Assembly: GCF_041381155.1 (NCBI RefSeq)
Contig: NC_091137.1
Location: 23,543,655 to 23,607,654 of the forward strand
Origin: Argopecten irradians
Taxonomy: Eukaryota > Mollusca > Bivalvia > Pectinida > Pectinidae
Direction of reading: 5' to 3'
DNA: 64,000 nt
Shown: positions 45,851 to 59,000 of the stretch, in pieces
How positions within the stretch are numbered: the first letter of the stretch is position 1
Layout: each line of letters starts with the position of its first letter
The notes under the pieces: generated by a model
What the model saw: only the letters and a program-made list of their open reading frames with translations
What the model was told of the DNA's origin: nothing
The model's database searches: none
Position numbers and translations under genes: made by a program

Positions 45851-47329
45851 TGTATACTCTTTTAACATGATCGTAAAAAAGAATCGTTAATTTTGATTTT
45901 CGCTTAGTATCAAAACCTGTCAAATAACCGACTATACGGTATATTAATGCAATCTTTGACCAGAACAAATATGGTCACTAATATATAATGGCTTCCGTAT
46001 GGTTTAACACACAACATTTCTAAATGACATCAATGTTTTAAAAGTCAAATGTAAATAATTTACAATAATTACAATTTCTCTGTTTAAGACTCCGTCAAAC
46101 TAATGTAGTATGCTTAACAACAAAGAAAATTCAAACCAATATCTTGAAACTTTGCCTTAGCAATCTCGAATTTTCGCCAAAGTCTAGTCCACAACATAAT
46201 TTAAAGTTCTTTGATGATTTTGTTAAATGATATGAGGTCAAAATTGCAAACAGATGTTGAATGACACGCGACATATCCAAAAATGGTTTGAGAACCTATA
46301 CCATTGCTAATTGATGAACAAAATATTAAAAATATATTGCGTGATATGAGAGTTAGAATTTCAAATTCAAGATAGTTGATAACTTTTAAAAAAGACGATT
46401 TGACATGTTATGTACTTTAATGTTAAGCTCATATCAAATGTCAAACTATGATGGAAATATCAGATAGAAGCCACTAGTTCGTTCCATCATACTCGTTTCA
46501 TTTTCAAATCATTCGGAATACGGAATGTTGTCAACATGTTAAGAGTGAAAAACAAAACGTCAATGAAAAACATTTATAGGACGACGATAATGTTTACTTT
46601 AACGGCTTTCACTTATGCAGACAAATCACGATTTTTTAATGTAGAAGAGTTAAATTCTGCTTAAACATAGAAACAATAGCAAACACAAGGCATATCTTAG
46701 TTATGGTAATAAATAGCGCATAAAAATAACAATACCGATTAACATTATTACATATCAATAAATATAACAATCCTTTATTCTATCACAGTTCAAATCTCTC
46801 TCTCCTTTCAAGAAAACTGAAATGAGAAATAACATTTTCGGCTGCATGTTCCATGTTCCAAATACAATGGTGTTTCTCATATTCTTTCCAAAAAGCTGAT
46901 GATCTTATAAACCTTTCTTATCACGTATTTCTGTTCTATTAAAACTAGCCATAACAAAATCCATAAGACTTCTTTTTACAACAAAACATATCAAGCGAAT
47001 ACAGTTAATCATAGATTCGAAGTATCCTTTTAGTAACAAGATTCCCTAATTATCTAGCATGATTACAATACTTCTCTTATTTATTTCACATTTGCTAAAC
47101 ATATTTTATCATTTTTATCACAGTAATTTATTTATTTAAACTCATTTTTTCCACAGTTAATATATTTCTTGGAAGTTTTATCTCATACCTAAATATGTAA
47201 CATTGCAATATACTCATGTCTTCGAGGACTGTACTACACGCCTACCCATGCAGTGTTTTCGCGATAAAATTTGAACAACAAATTCATGAACTAGGCTGGT
47301 ATTAATGTAAAGGAAACAAACCGATAGAT
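45851..47329. other. Non-coding stretch
   Basis: AT-rich; nothing recognised. Confidence 0.4.
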
Positions 47330-47645
47330 TTACGTTAGAAATCAAAAGTGTTAGTTTCTGCTCCTGCTCAGCTTTACGGGAGTGGGGCGACTGATTCGCC
47401 CGTTGTAAGTATATTAATGTGACCAGGTGGGGTGTGTTGCTTTGTGTCTTCGGCGCCATGCTTCAGTGATAAAGCACTATAAGAAGAGCTAGAATTCCAC
47501 TATACAAGAAGACACAACACAAATATTCCGCAGTCTCCCAAACTATGCATCATGCACTTCATACACGCAACACACCGCACATATGGGAGGTCGTCCTTAG
47601 ATAACCATGGCTGTTAATAGGACGTTGATTTAATAAAAAAAAGAC
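47330..47645 (+). mobile_element. Mollusc dispersed repeat sharing the SINE tail
   Basis: Contains gggcgactgattcgcccgtt, gtgtcttcggcgccatgctt, cagtgataaagcactataag, ccgcagtctcccaaactatg and catatgggaggtcgtcctta followed by ggctgttaataggacgttga. Modules recur at 17404-17512 and 18839-18935. The short frame on the other strand is just this repeat. Confidence 0.7.
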
Positions 47646-48528
47646 GAGACAAACAAAGTTAGAAATATCAGGCACTATTTTCTTTGCACTCATTACGTTT
47701 GGGTAAAATACAGGATACATGTATATGTAACGATAATATTATCACTTATCATAACTGATAAACTAACACCGCCTTTGTTTAACACATTTCAAAGACTCCA
47801 TGGAATGTTCTTGTGATGTCGTGAAGCTACGTGGTTTCCTGTTGATTAATTGATAGCACTGGCCATCATTGTTTCATGACTAATAATATACAAATAGTTA
47901 CATTTGTCGTATTTTAGAAGTCCACATTGGTGAAGATCCCGAGTTCCAGCCGTAGGTGTTTTACTGTAGAGCCGGTTATTTTCGCGGGTGTAAAAAAACT
48001 ATTTTCACATACTATAAACTAACTTATTTTTGCCCTGACGACTTTTCTGTTTCCATATACCTAACGACACTTTCACGGAGATATAAATTTAAGATTTATT
48101 GGTGAAACGCTAAATTGTACTTGTAATTAATTGTTTTTCGGTGGTTTTATTTTCTACCTGAAAATAAATCGCACGCGTAAAAAAGTTGGATTACAGTAAT
48201 TCGGGAAAATCAATTTTCATAAATTAAAAAATTCTGATGATATCAGTAAAAATTATGCTTTACCATCTACATATGTAATTAAATTTTTGTGAATTAAATC
48301 TTCCGAACCTCAATAAAGACCTGATATTACCTGTATGTTCGTAACTTCTACTTACCGTAATGCTTGTACGTTCTTGCATTTAAATATATTGACAAACATT
48401 AAGTAAATAATGAATAAAGCCAAAACGTAAAAGCCAAATCTGTCACAAATTATACTTTTATATACCTCCGGTATACTTTTTAGTTTACACATAACCCTCC
48501 AACCACTCGTTAATTCTGGGTTAATTTC
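47646..48528. other. Non-coding stretch
   Basis: Nothing recognised. Confidence 0.4.
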
Positions 48529-48891
48529 TTAAAGATGCTCCACCGCCGACAAAGCATAAATGATATTCCTCAGTTGAACAATAATTGGTGTTTGATCGTG
48601 TATATATATGTCTAATTAACACAAAAATAATATAAAATAATTCATTTCGCCTTTGGTGCATGCGCAATCAGTACTTCCTTTCATATAGGATATAGTGACA
48701 CGGATTTTTTTCGGGATGCAATTAATTATTTTTCATATTTTTAACTTGAAGTAAAATTAGAAGCTCAAACTTTGCAATGGTGGTAATGGTGTAAAGTAAG
48801 TAATTTTTGTAATTGAAGATAAATACTAAATCGTCTGCTTCTGTTTTTGATAGAGAAAACATGCCATTTGACAGCGGTGGAGCATCTTTAA
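48529..48891 (-). mobile_element. TTAA-bounded TIR element, family 2, copy 2 (363 bp, reversed)
   Basis: Ends ttaaagatgctccaccgccg and agcggtggagcatctttaa; its reverse complement is colinear with 27089-27451 over the full length, including gcatgcaccaaaggcgaaat and the phase of internal features. Identical total length. Confidence 0.9.
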
Positions 48892-49398
48892 TCAACATTT
48901 TTATCATACATTTCACTTTAAAATGAATATGTTTGTCGTAGAGGATCCCACAGATCTACCGTTTAATACGGCCGATACTGATTTCGAATGGGTCATAAAC
49001 ACGAATGTTTAATGCCTTTCTTTTACTAATTATTAAAAACATCATTTGAAATAAACATCCACACCACTGTTGTCAATAACATAAATTAATATTCCACAGA
49101 AGGAAATACAAATTGGTGTTTGGCGTTGATATTAGTAATTTAAAGCTGATGTCCAGCTAATACAATATAATCTGTTTGGATCAAAACATGAACAAGTTTA
49201 TGTTTGTGATTCCACCAATGAGATAACGCATCGTTACATTAAGGAATTGCATTCTTTTACTACACAATCCGTGTAAGACGTTTCTTTTATCCTAATAAAA
49301 TTCTAACTTGTGCGAAATATCCTTTTAGATACGATCTCCACGCAGCATTATGAATTCACATCACAGTAAAGACAAAATCCAACGCATGACGACATTTT

Positions 49399-52300
49399 TT
49401 ACGAATTTAGGAAGAATGGTATGTAGATCATCTTGTTTTTGAGAAGCAAACTTGATGTTGTTTGAATCTCCGGTATTCGTATTAAGAGTTCTCCAAGCCT
49501 TGTCGGATCCTTGGGAAACGTTTTGGTCACGTACCACTCCAAGGCATTTGTGTACTTCTGTTGCATGGTTTCGATTTTTGCATGCTGTGAAGGATCATCT
49601 GAAATATACACCAAGAAAATAACATTGAAGAGTTATGATGATTATTCACATATCAAATGCATCATAGACTTACATTTCATTGATTCTGAAAACGAAGTTT
49701 AAATATCAATGAGACAAAAAATATTTGTACCGTTATTTTTATGAAATCATTGCAACGTTGCGTTAGCCAATCAGAAACGGTGACGTCATTTATTAGCCTT
49801 ATGAGATGATAACATAATTTTTAAGCCAATGAAAATGTTTGTTTCAAGATTGGAATAGAAAGTTTTGAAAAAATATGAAGAACCTACTGTGATTGAGCAG
49901 AAGAATGACTTGTAATGATACGAATTCTTGGATCCCAACTCGCATTTGCAAGAACCTGAACATGATCATGGACAACCGCTCCATAATGTCCTGGACTTTC
50001 TTTATGTCCATAGTTGCGGTGTCCTTGTCCATTCTAGATATCCTGGAAAGGAAGCTGTCCAGTTTCTGCATGTTAGAACTCAGCAGAATATTGTAAGTTA
50101 TATGAGTCGAACGGGGATCTTCTTGGAGTGTCAGCGTCTTACGAGCAGCCGTCATCAACACTAGAAGTTCATGCCAGCGGCTTGTTAGAATGTTGGAGTG
50201 AACATTTAGTGGGATCTCGCTATAAAAAGGCAGATGCCGCGTCCACGCTACCAGTTTGTCGACGATTTGGTCGGCAAGTCGATAGAAATTGTCTGTTATA
50301 TCTGAATCTATCCAATCGTTCTCGTCAAAATTGAATGAATCCGAGATATCCAGCAATGTATTACAGATCACAAGTTCCTGAATTAGCTGAGAGTGACTCT
50401 TAGGTGAACACAGTTCCTTGTCAGGCGATGGATTGGAATATTGGCTATCTTGTTTACGACAACCTGTTTTTGATTTGTCCGACTTCTGATTACATCGCAA
50501 AGAATCACTATTATGCACGATATCCTCTGAAATTGGACGTTCTCTGAACTGATAACAATCCTCTGCCACGTGACTTTCATCTGTCAAGTGACGTTCATCT
50601 GTCACGTGACGTTCATCTGTCACGTGACTTTCATCTGTCACGTGGTGTTCAGTTTCTGGCTCCCGTACTTGGTACGGGTCACATATGGAATGATCGTTAT
50701 TTGAGCGAGAAGTTTCGATTTCCGAAACTTTATAGCAGTGCCTATCAACGTGGAAACCGTTCTGATCGCCCAACACGTGGGTTTGGATCATAACCGAGTT
50801 ATCACTTGGTCTTGTTTTATTGAACTCGTGTGCTTTCTGATGATCCAAATGAGTTTTACTATCATTTTTCCAGACAGGGTCGGGTCTCAGATGTTCGGTG
50901 TGCTGTTGGTGCCATACTGAGGGAGCTTCAATGTTGTTCTGTGGCGAATCATTGTGAGCAGACTTTACATCGTTCTCAGTCGTATTGCACGGATTAGTAT
51001 CAGAGTTTTTGCCCGAATGCCGACCAAAGTCAAGTGTTTCGTGGTCTGATGATTGTTGATCACTGTTCTTCCTGCTTAATGATATGGAATGTTGATACTG
51101 CAGATAATTTTGAGTAAAGCTGCGCTGACTTTCGTGTAAGAAATTTGTTCTGAGTGTTACCGGTGAACAACTGGAGTCTATGTAATGATGAGACACTATT
51201 TCCTTTCGTGGTTGATGCTGCACATATACTTTGGTGTCTGATTCACGTGGATAGTGTCTTTCATTTTTGTAGTCGCGTGTCAAACATTCCTTTGGTCGAT
51301 AACTTTGCTCTTTTTTGCGGTTCTCCCCAAAGAAATTCGGAGTCTGTTTTTCTATTGCACGTTCAGAAAACTGATTGCTGTACGAATGACACTTATGACG
51401 AGAAGTATCATTTGCAGTAACGGTCTGTTGACAATGAGCCGCAGTTGTGGTGTATTCTAACATCCGACAATCTGTGGCATTCTGAGCCGGAGGCTTATAT
51501 AAACCTTGCTCAGAAACATCCCTATTTTGCATCCGCGGTGAAAATTCTTGCTGGCAATGACGTGATTGATTGACACCGCATTCGTAATTCTCACTTACAA
51601 AATCACTGCTTTGTTCTCTTCCAAGTCTTACTTGAGCATTATGATCTCCAACTGTCGATATGTATTCGCAAGCCGTCCCAGATTTCACTGAACGACTGAC
51701 ACTATCATTTATTAATGTTGACAATGTTCGAGTTGGAGAATCATTTGAGTTCACACACTTTTGTAAACCATCAGGCTTATCGAATGTAGCAGCCGGTGCT
51801 GTTTCTCTACTATATTGAACATCCTCCCGACTTGAAAACACTTGTGATGCAAATTCCGGATTGCATGGCCTAACTTGACGTTCTGTGATTGGAATAGTGT
51901 CCTGTTTCGACTGTAACAAATTTGCCAAGTGATTATTTTTATAGTTGGGGTTTACCGGTCCTTGGGATACAAATGATGACCCACCATGTTGACAGGTATT
52001 GTGAAACTGATTCTCGTGTTTTCTGGTCGGGTCATTCGGTAAGTGTTCCTCGTAAGCTACGCTTGACTTGTCATTCTGAGACTCATTTCTTGGAACAAAG
52101 CACTGTCCATTGTCAAAACTTTTGTCCGAAAAGTTCCATGCAACCGACGCATCTGAACTGTACATTGAACTAACAGAACAGGAGTCCCATGATGGCTGCG
52201 GAGGTGCTGAACGTTTTGTACTTCTAGAGAAGGCACTGTTGTGTCTTATTTGTGATCTGTGGTCTTCTTGCACAAAATGTGGCATCTTTCCTTTGTTGAA

Positions 52301-55223
52301 CGAGACATAAGGCAAAGGTATCCGTTTCCTCTCTGTAATCATCTCCGTTTCTATTTTACCATCATTGCCATCAACTTTGATTTGGGCCACCTGCTCCTTG
52401 AAAAGTTTTACCATCTGATCTTTCTTCTTGTGTTTCTTATATTTAACCTAAATTGAAAAGAAAAAAATGTTACTTTTATAGTATACAAATGCATTTGTAA
52501 ACAAACGCACAGAGATGTTTAATATACCCTTTTGATGTATATGACACATACATGAACCGTGACCATTTTGACGTCACTAATGTTGACATGACATGATCAC
52601 TGTCGGAATGGCTGCTCCATCTTATAGATTAAATCATCATTATAAACAGTTTTGTTGGTTTAACTTAAACAGTCGAGACCCCAAAATGTTAGTGTAAATA
52701 TAAGCATTTCAACTATGATATGCCAGAGTTTTGCAGAAAATCAGATAGTGCGCTTCATGAAGATTAATCGCATTCAGTCGAGCCTCCGTAAGGTAAAGAT
52801 CTCCGGAGATAATGGCGATATCAGATGGAACGGAATCAATTCAATTGGCTTTGTCAAATATTGTTACAATTCTGTGATAAAAAGTTTTTTTTCTCACCTT
52901 GTAAAGATTATAAACAGCCCCCGAATTCCGTCCGCCGGGCATTCTGTCTTCGCGAACAGCTGGAATGATTTAAAAACAAACTATGTACATATGTATCTAC
53001 CGTCAACATAGGTATGGATATTATCAAAGTGATTTCCTACAATCTATAACATGAAAAAGAACACATCTTTCAGGCTTTAATCAAAATTGAAAGGCAATGA
53101 CAACGAAGCAGGCGAGGATCATTAATATGAATGTGATCGGAATGCATAACAAGACAATTCCAATACTAAACTACTCCCCAAACACATAGGACATTAGAGG
53201 AAGAGAAACAAAAATAAAATATATAGTTTTACCACATGTTTATAACAGTGGCTGTAATTAGTGAAAAACCCATCACATGACAGGAAATAAAACGTCGTAT
53301 TTCCCTCGGGGCGTGTGCCCCTATGGTGATCGCCCGTCTTTCACGAGGAGTTATCTTCCTTTCAGAAAGTACAACAATGACAGACGAAGCGTAAAACGTA
53401 ATTTTTTACTCATCGCAAATTTAAGTAATATTATCCTTGATATCTACGCAAACTATTTCGATTTTTAGCAGCTAAGCTAAAACAAAAATGTTCATTAGTA
53501 TTCATAATGTCTATAGTAGATCTGAATAAGACTACTGTATTTACCAGCTAGGACCATGCCCATCTGTAAACACTTCTTGAAGCGACAGAACTGACATCTA
53601 TTTCTCTGTAGTTTGTTGATAACACAGTTGCCATTCCCAACACAGTTGTATACTCTCTTGTTTTGAACCGTTCGCTTGAAGAACCCTTTACATCTGAAAC
53701 AAGAAACATGGTAACAGTGCAGTGTTCGTTAGATTAGTGATACTTTTGGACGACTAAAGGAGGAAACATATTTGGAAGGAAATAAGATTTCCTGCGAACG
53801 CATCAAACGCCTATATTACACAGTTATATTCGAGTATGGAAATGTACTGATTGTAAAGTTATAAAATGACATCACAATCGATGCCATTCCGCAAGGAAGA
53901 TTATGGAAAGACAGAATATGTAATGATGCAAGAATATTCTTTGATTAGAAACAGTAGTAGTGAAGGCATTTTAGTACATACCCTTCACACGTGGATTATG
54001 GAAAGACAGAATATGTAATGATGCAAGAATATTCTTTGATTAGAAACAGTAGTAGTGAAGGCATTTTAGTACACACCCTTCACACGTGGATTATGGAAAG
54101 ACAGAATATGTAATGATGCAAGAATATTCTTTGATTAGAAACAGTAGTAGTGAAGGCATTTTAGTACATACCCTTCACATGTGATTATGCCATAATGGAG
54201 GCCGGTAGCTCGGTCATTGCAGATTGCACAAACAAGCTGCTCCTCTTGGTCGTCATACGGGCATGCTTGTGCCACCGTTGCCATGGGAACAGGGGCATTC
54301 TCTGACGTCAAAGATTCTCCCTTTTTGAGAATACCTTTATATTCAAAATTTCCGTTTGTATAATGTTCTATAAAACTGTAATCTTGAGCCCCGGGTTTTG
54401 TTTGTTCTTTTTGATTGTATGCGGAGTTTCTCTGACTCTCACTTTCACGCTTGCTTTGAGATGCTTGCATCCCAGCAAGCTGACTGGGCGTAAGCATTTG
54501 TACAAACTGTTCTGCCTTTTTTGGTTCAGAAGAGTTCATCTTTAATATTGGAAACTGGGATATTCCACCAGGACCACAAGCGTTGATGACAGGCAAGGGA
54601 CCTTTGGGCGTCATAATAAATGCTGGCGGAAACTGAGTTAAAATGACAGGTTTAATATCATTATCCACAGAAGATGTATTGCCACTACTCGGAGACTCCG
54701 TTTCTGTATTATTACTAGCACTTCCTGAATACTGAGGAATCATCGAGGTTAGAACAGGTATAAATCCTATGCTTGGGCGTCTTTGACCAGAAGACTCCGT
54801 GTCTGATTCAGCATTTGGAGCAGTCTGCCCATGAATCATACCCGGCGGTATACCATAATAAGCAAACTCAAATGATGGTGCTTGTTTCGACTTTGAGCTG
54901 TGTTCTTTTCTCACTTCCTTCACATGCGCTGATGTGGTTTTGTTGTCAGTCTTTGGATGAAATTTTAAGACTTTCCTCCGTCGATGCCTTGTGCTACCAT
55001 AACCACTATCGGCTTCATCACTCGATGAGTATTGACTACCCATATCAATTTCAGATGAACCTCTACTGGACACGACACCATCGGACTCCATTGCACTGTC
55101 ACTGTTAGCCATCAGGCGTTTGAGTCTGGATTTCTTTAACTTCAGATTCTGAAACAAACTCGCCTTATGGTCCATTCGATCCGAACTCTCTCCGTCAGTG
55201 CATGTGGCCACGCCTTGGCTATC
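49399..55223 (-). CDS. NR6/Hr4-type nuclear receptor (five exons seen, 5' end uncertain)
   Basis: Ligand-type transcription factor of the nuclear receptor superfamily. Exons on the - strand: 55223..54172, 53693..53545, 52959..52898, 52447..49888, 49598..49399; every join is in frame, 1340 codons plus stop. The DNA-binding domain is split over three exons: [20 protein letters not shown], then [17 protein letters not shown] and [14 protein letters not shown], then the C-terminal extension [20 protein letters not shown] running into [10 protein letters not shown]-box CEGCKGFFKR and [10 protein letters not shown] point to NR6 (GCNF) and insect Hr4; the length and the basic extension fit Hr4 better than the roughly 480-aa vertebrate GCNF. 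The 2.5-kb exon holds a long Ser/Gln/His/Asn-rich hinge, then the ligand-binding domain ([34 protein letters not shown]), completed in the last exon ([11 protein letters not shown]). No ATG opens the first exon seen; start codon and 5' exons are unassigned. Confidence 0.9.
50566..50654 (-). repeat. In-frame 21-bp coding repeat in the nuclear receptor hinge
   Basis: Five 7-residue units, [29 protein letters not shown] in protein order, each unit of DNA carrying cacgtgac or a variant. It lies in the low-complexity hinge between the DNA- and ligand-binding domains. Confidence 0.85.
53900..54184. repeat. 95-bp tandem triplication overlapping a splice donor
   Basis: Units begin attatggaaagacagaatat at 53900, 53995 and 54090; each ends in tagtacatacccttcacacg or a one-base variant. 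The right end of the third unit is the last 13 bases of the first seen nuclear-receptor exon plus its donor (gtatgt on the - strand at 54171). Confidence 0.92.
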
Positions 55224-55809
55224 CTAAAAATATATAAAATATATACATTAAAATGTTTCACATGTATATATATTGGAAGAAAACAACAAACATTGACGTT
55301 TACATTTGGTATAGGAATGAAACAGTGCATTGTGTCTAGAACCTACAAAAATCACAATAGCTCGTCACAGTTTTCGTTCACCACATATACACGCATATAC
55401 AACCTGCTGTTTCTTCATAAGGTGATTTATCCTTCGATTTGCTTTGATACTGTATGCCATTTTTTTACTTGTGCGGTTTACCTTAGCGAATTTCACCCCC
55501 TTAACTCCCTTGACGATTCTCAACAATTTTATTTTGTATGATAAGGATAACAAGATCTAATTGTCACGGGTGCCGTCACATAAAGTTCCCCCAATCTCCA
55601 CAGAGCCTAATTTGACAAGAGTGACCTCCCCTGAATGATGACGTAACATTGTTTTACCGGTAAATACATTTTATTTCGCATAAGAAAAATGCTTTTTGAA
55701 AAGTCACATCATTTAAAGTTAATATATTAGGCAGTAGGCACAGCAATGTCTATAATTGTATTTGCACTTTATACATTTAAAATACGATTCAATATACACG
55801 TTGACAAAA
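55224..55809. other. Upstream of the first nuclear-receptor exon seen
   Basis: The exon is preceded on the - strand by ttttag, a good acceptor, so an upstream exon is expected; none could be identified. Confidence 0.4.
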
Positions 55810-56050
55810 ATTTTCTTTTATTTTCAAAATGGCAGCCATGGTCATGAGGATCATTCATTTTATATAGTGTTATATCAATGGAAACAATATCATTTATATC
55901 AGAAAAATACATCAAAAATAAAAGTGGACCTAAAATGGATCCCTGCTGAACTCCAAGAACATAATTATGGTATTTTTTACCATAAACATTTTGAATCTGA
56001 TTTAAGCTACATATTGAAACCGATTCCAGGCAAATCGGACCAGTGGTAAA
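55810..56050 (-). pseudogene. LINE reverse-transcriptase fragment
   Basis: On the - strand VLGVQQGSILGPLLFLMYFSD is a variant of the GVPQGSILGPLLF motif of non-LTR reverse transcriptases. Frame breaks and stops occur on the N-terminal side. The fragment is too short to place in a family and differs from the remnant near 25000. Confidence 0.6.
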
Positions 56051-59000
56051 AAATATCTGTAATCAGTTCAATTTCAAACAATGGAAGGCTGTGGTGGCCA
56101 TCTCGAATGCTGGCCGATAAAAAATAAAACCGGTCAACACATCTACAGGTCACCAGAAGTGACCTCGCATTTCATGGCGATTTGACTTATAGTTTTCGAG
56201 AAAAAGGTCGGACAAAGTCGCAGCGGAGGAAGAAGAACCAGAAGAAAATCACTCTGTTCGAAATGTTCACCATCTCAATACGCAAACGTTATACAACGTA
56301 TCGGGAAAAGTATTTAAAAATAAGGTATGTAATTATGTATGTAATGATACTTCACAAAGTTTGATAAACTGTCAGAAGTGGCTGCCAATTGAAAACTATT
56401 TTATATTTAGGAAAGCTGTTCTTGCCGACAAGATTTTAGATGGGGAGACTCAAAGTGGCTTCAGTAACATGTTTACCTATATATTAGGGATGTTAGTCTA
56501 AGAAGTACCAGATCTTCAGTTTCAAATAAGTTTTACATTTCAAATGCTAGAAAAAGTTATTTTAAGCGTTCATTTGCCTACTCGTATTGTGTGAGAATAT
56601 TAGAAATGTCACCAGTGTTGCTGTTTTTATGCATAGATATTTAAAGGATTTGTTTTCACAATTTTAGTGTTGTATCTGGCATATATTTTACCGTATATCA
56701 TGTTGTCGGAGCAACCATATTTTGCATTTTGATAAAAATGTATTTTAATTCTTATTTATTAAGATTATACATAATGACACAGGGTCATATTGTAAATTAT
56801 ATTTCATCTAAATAAAGATTGTATCATCATTATTTAGGAAGGAAAGTCACGTTTTTTTGTTATGTTTTGTCATTATTTGTTTGGGTTTTTTTGTTTTTGA
56901 TTTGTATTTATTCATTTATTTTGTGCGGTTTTTTATATAATTATTATGCAATGAAATTGAAGATGATTTTGTCAAATCATTCGAAACATCAGACTCAAAT
57001 ATGCCATCCATACTTCCAATTTTCTAATAAAGATCTATCGGACGTGAATAAGTTAGCTATCGTTCTAACCATCGATAATTTCAAGTTTATACAACAGTCT
57101 TGCCTGTTCATAAAACAGTCCCTTGGACTGAGGAGAGTTGGCCTGCACCCAGTATAAACCTTATGTTTGGTCAGCTTATTGTTTCTGGTCTGCTGTTTAT
57201 ATTGTCGTAGAATTACAATAAAGAATTAAATTGAATTCTTATTTTGCTTTGTTTTGCTTATTGTTTTTTTCTTTTCTTTTTTTTCTTTTTCTTTTTTTTA
57301 CAATTTGACCTGAAATGAAGACTTCATATCGCTTGACTGCGTTTAAAGATTTGATTTCTAGGATGTCTTTTCGTAAATAACATCTGTACATAAATTCCTG
57401 ATTTTATGCAAAACAAAATTATTATGATTATTTTATCACCATTATTTACAAAGGTAAGCAGTGATTCGGTAAGGTCGGTATAATGTTACCAGAAACAACG
57501 CTTTGTATGGCATTTTCACCATATCGTATTCCGTCAACACCGTAGTAGATTCAACCCAAGTGTTGGTCATTCACAGCAGGTCTGGTGAAGATAACAGTTA
57601 CTATGGAAACGTCAATAACAACAATTGCGTATATTATATACAGTTTCTAGCTCATTCACCAACACACCTTTAAATGTATTTAGGTCATATATTCAAAGCA
57701 GCAGTTAGATTTATCAAATAACAAGGACATTTCTCATTTCTGCTGTGTTTGCCTTTGGAATAAATATTATTAATCTTTAAATGCCTAAAGAATCTTGGAA
57801 ATCATACCAGTATATGAGTTTGGCATATACAAAAATATTTTCTTGTCATTTAATATTGGATAAAAAATTCTTGTCATTTCAATATTAGATTTCTTGTCAT
57901 TTTAATAATAGAAAATAATCAGATTTCTGTTGGAAATTTTAAGAAATCTGAAATTTGTTGTTTTAAAATTATTTCTTTTTAATCCAAGCAATACTATTTG
58001 TCGAGAATATGAACATCTCGAATGTATTATAAACGTACGACTTTCTATAAGATACGCGCAGCGCCCATAACCGATTTTATTTTACAATAGGTTCGCGGTC
58101 TGTGTAGTACAGCGATCGTTATCTTTAGCTTGTTCCTGCGCATGAGGCAAAGTTTGTTGATGACGGAGAGACGCTCTCGTCAGAATTTGCTTTCATATGC
58201 TTATCTATTGCAATGCATAATCTACATTATGTATATCGTATATATAATGCTATCAAAACTCGCCACATCCAAAGATGTGTTTATGCCGATGATATTTTCA
58301 AAAACCTTCGAAGGTTCGGTACAATATGTTATCCTTTCTTTGATAGAACCACATGATTCCAATTGAATATGATAAACGTTGTGAATAGGGTAGGTATGTA
58401 TAATAATGTATAACTGTCACACGTAGCTACCTAAATGGCAGTAAAACAAAAACAGACGTAATATTGGTTCCGAACCTGTGAAAACGTGACGCACTGTAAC
58501 GTGTTTTGCTGTGAACGGCTTTCAGGAGAATCACGTGTCTCTGATAAAACGTGAGCATGGAAAACGTGTCAAAGTGGAGAAGCGCACTATACACAAGTTG
58601 ACCTCAAATACACGACTGGGTCAATGCGTTTGCTCGTTAATCACAATAGCTATCTAGGTCAAAGCTTAGTTGAGGTTACTGCAAATGTTATATACGTACA
58701 CATGAACTAATGTCAAATTAAACATGTCGGGAGCCATAATGTATACACGGACACACGTATATAAGTGTTGACTGTCCCAAAGGTGCATGGGTACTGAATC
58801 GTTATGTCTGAGGCATGCCAAAATATTGTGGAAATTAGATTCTGTTCGAGCAATCAATATATTATACATATCAGTATGCATGTACAGGTTCCTAACCGAG
58901 TTCCATGCCACACATTACGAAATAGCTTTAACAGCTTGAAAGTTATTATCAACTACCGGTAGGCTAATATCTAATGTTCTGATAACTGAACTATCATAAA

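Noticed and set aside
58130..58366. 78-codon hydrophobic frame
   Set aside because: Low-complexity I/Y/M-rich reading of AT-rich DNA; no family recognised.
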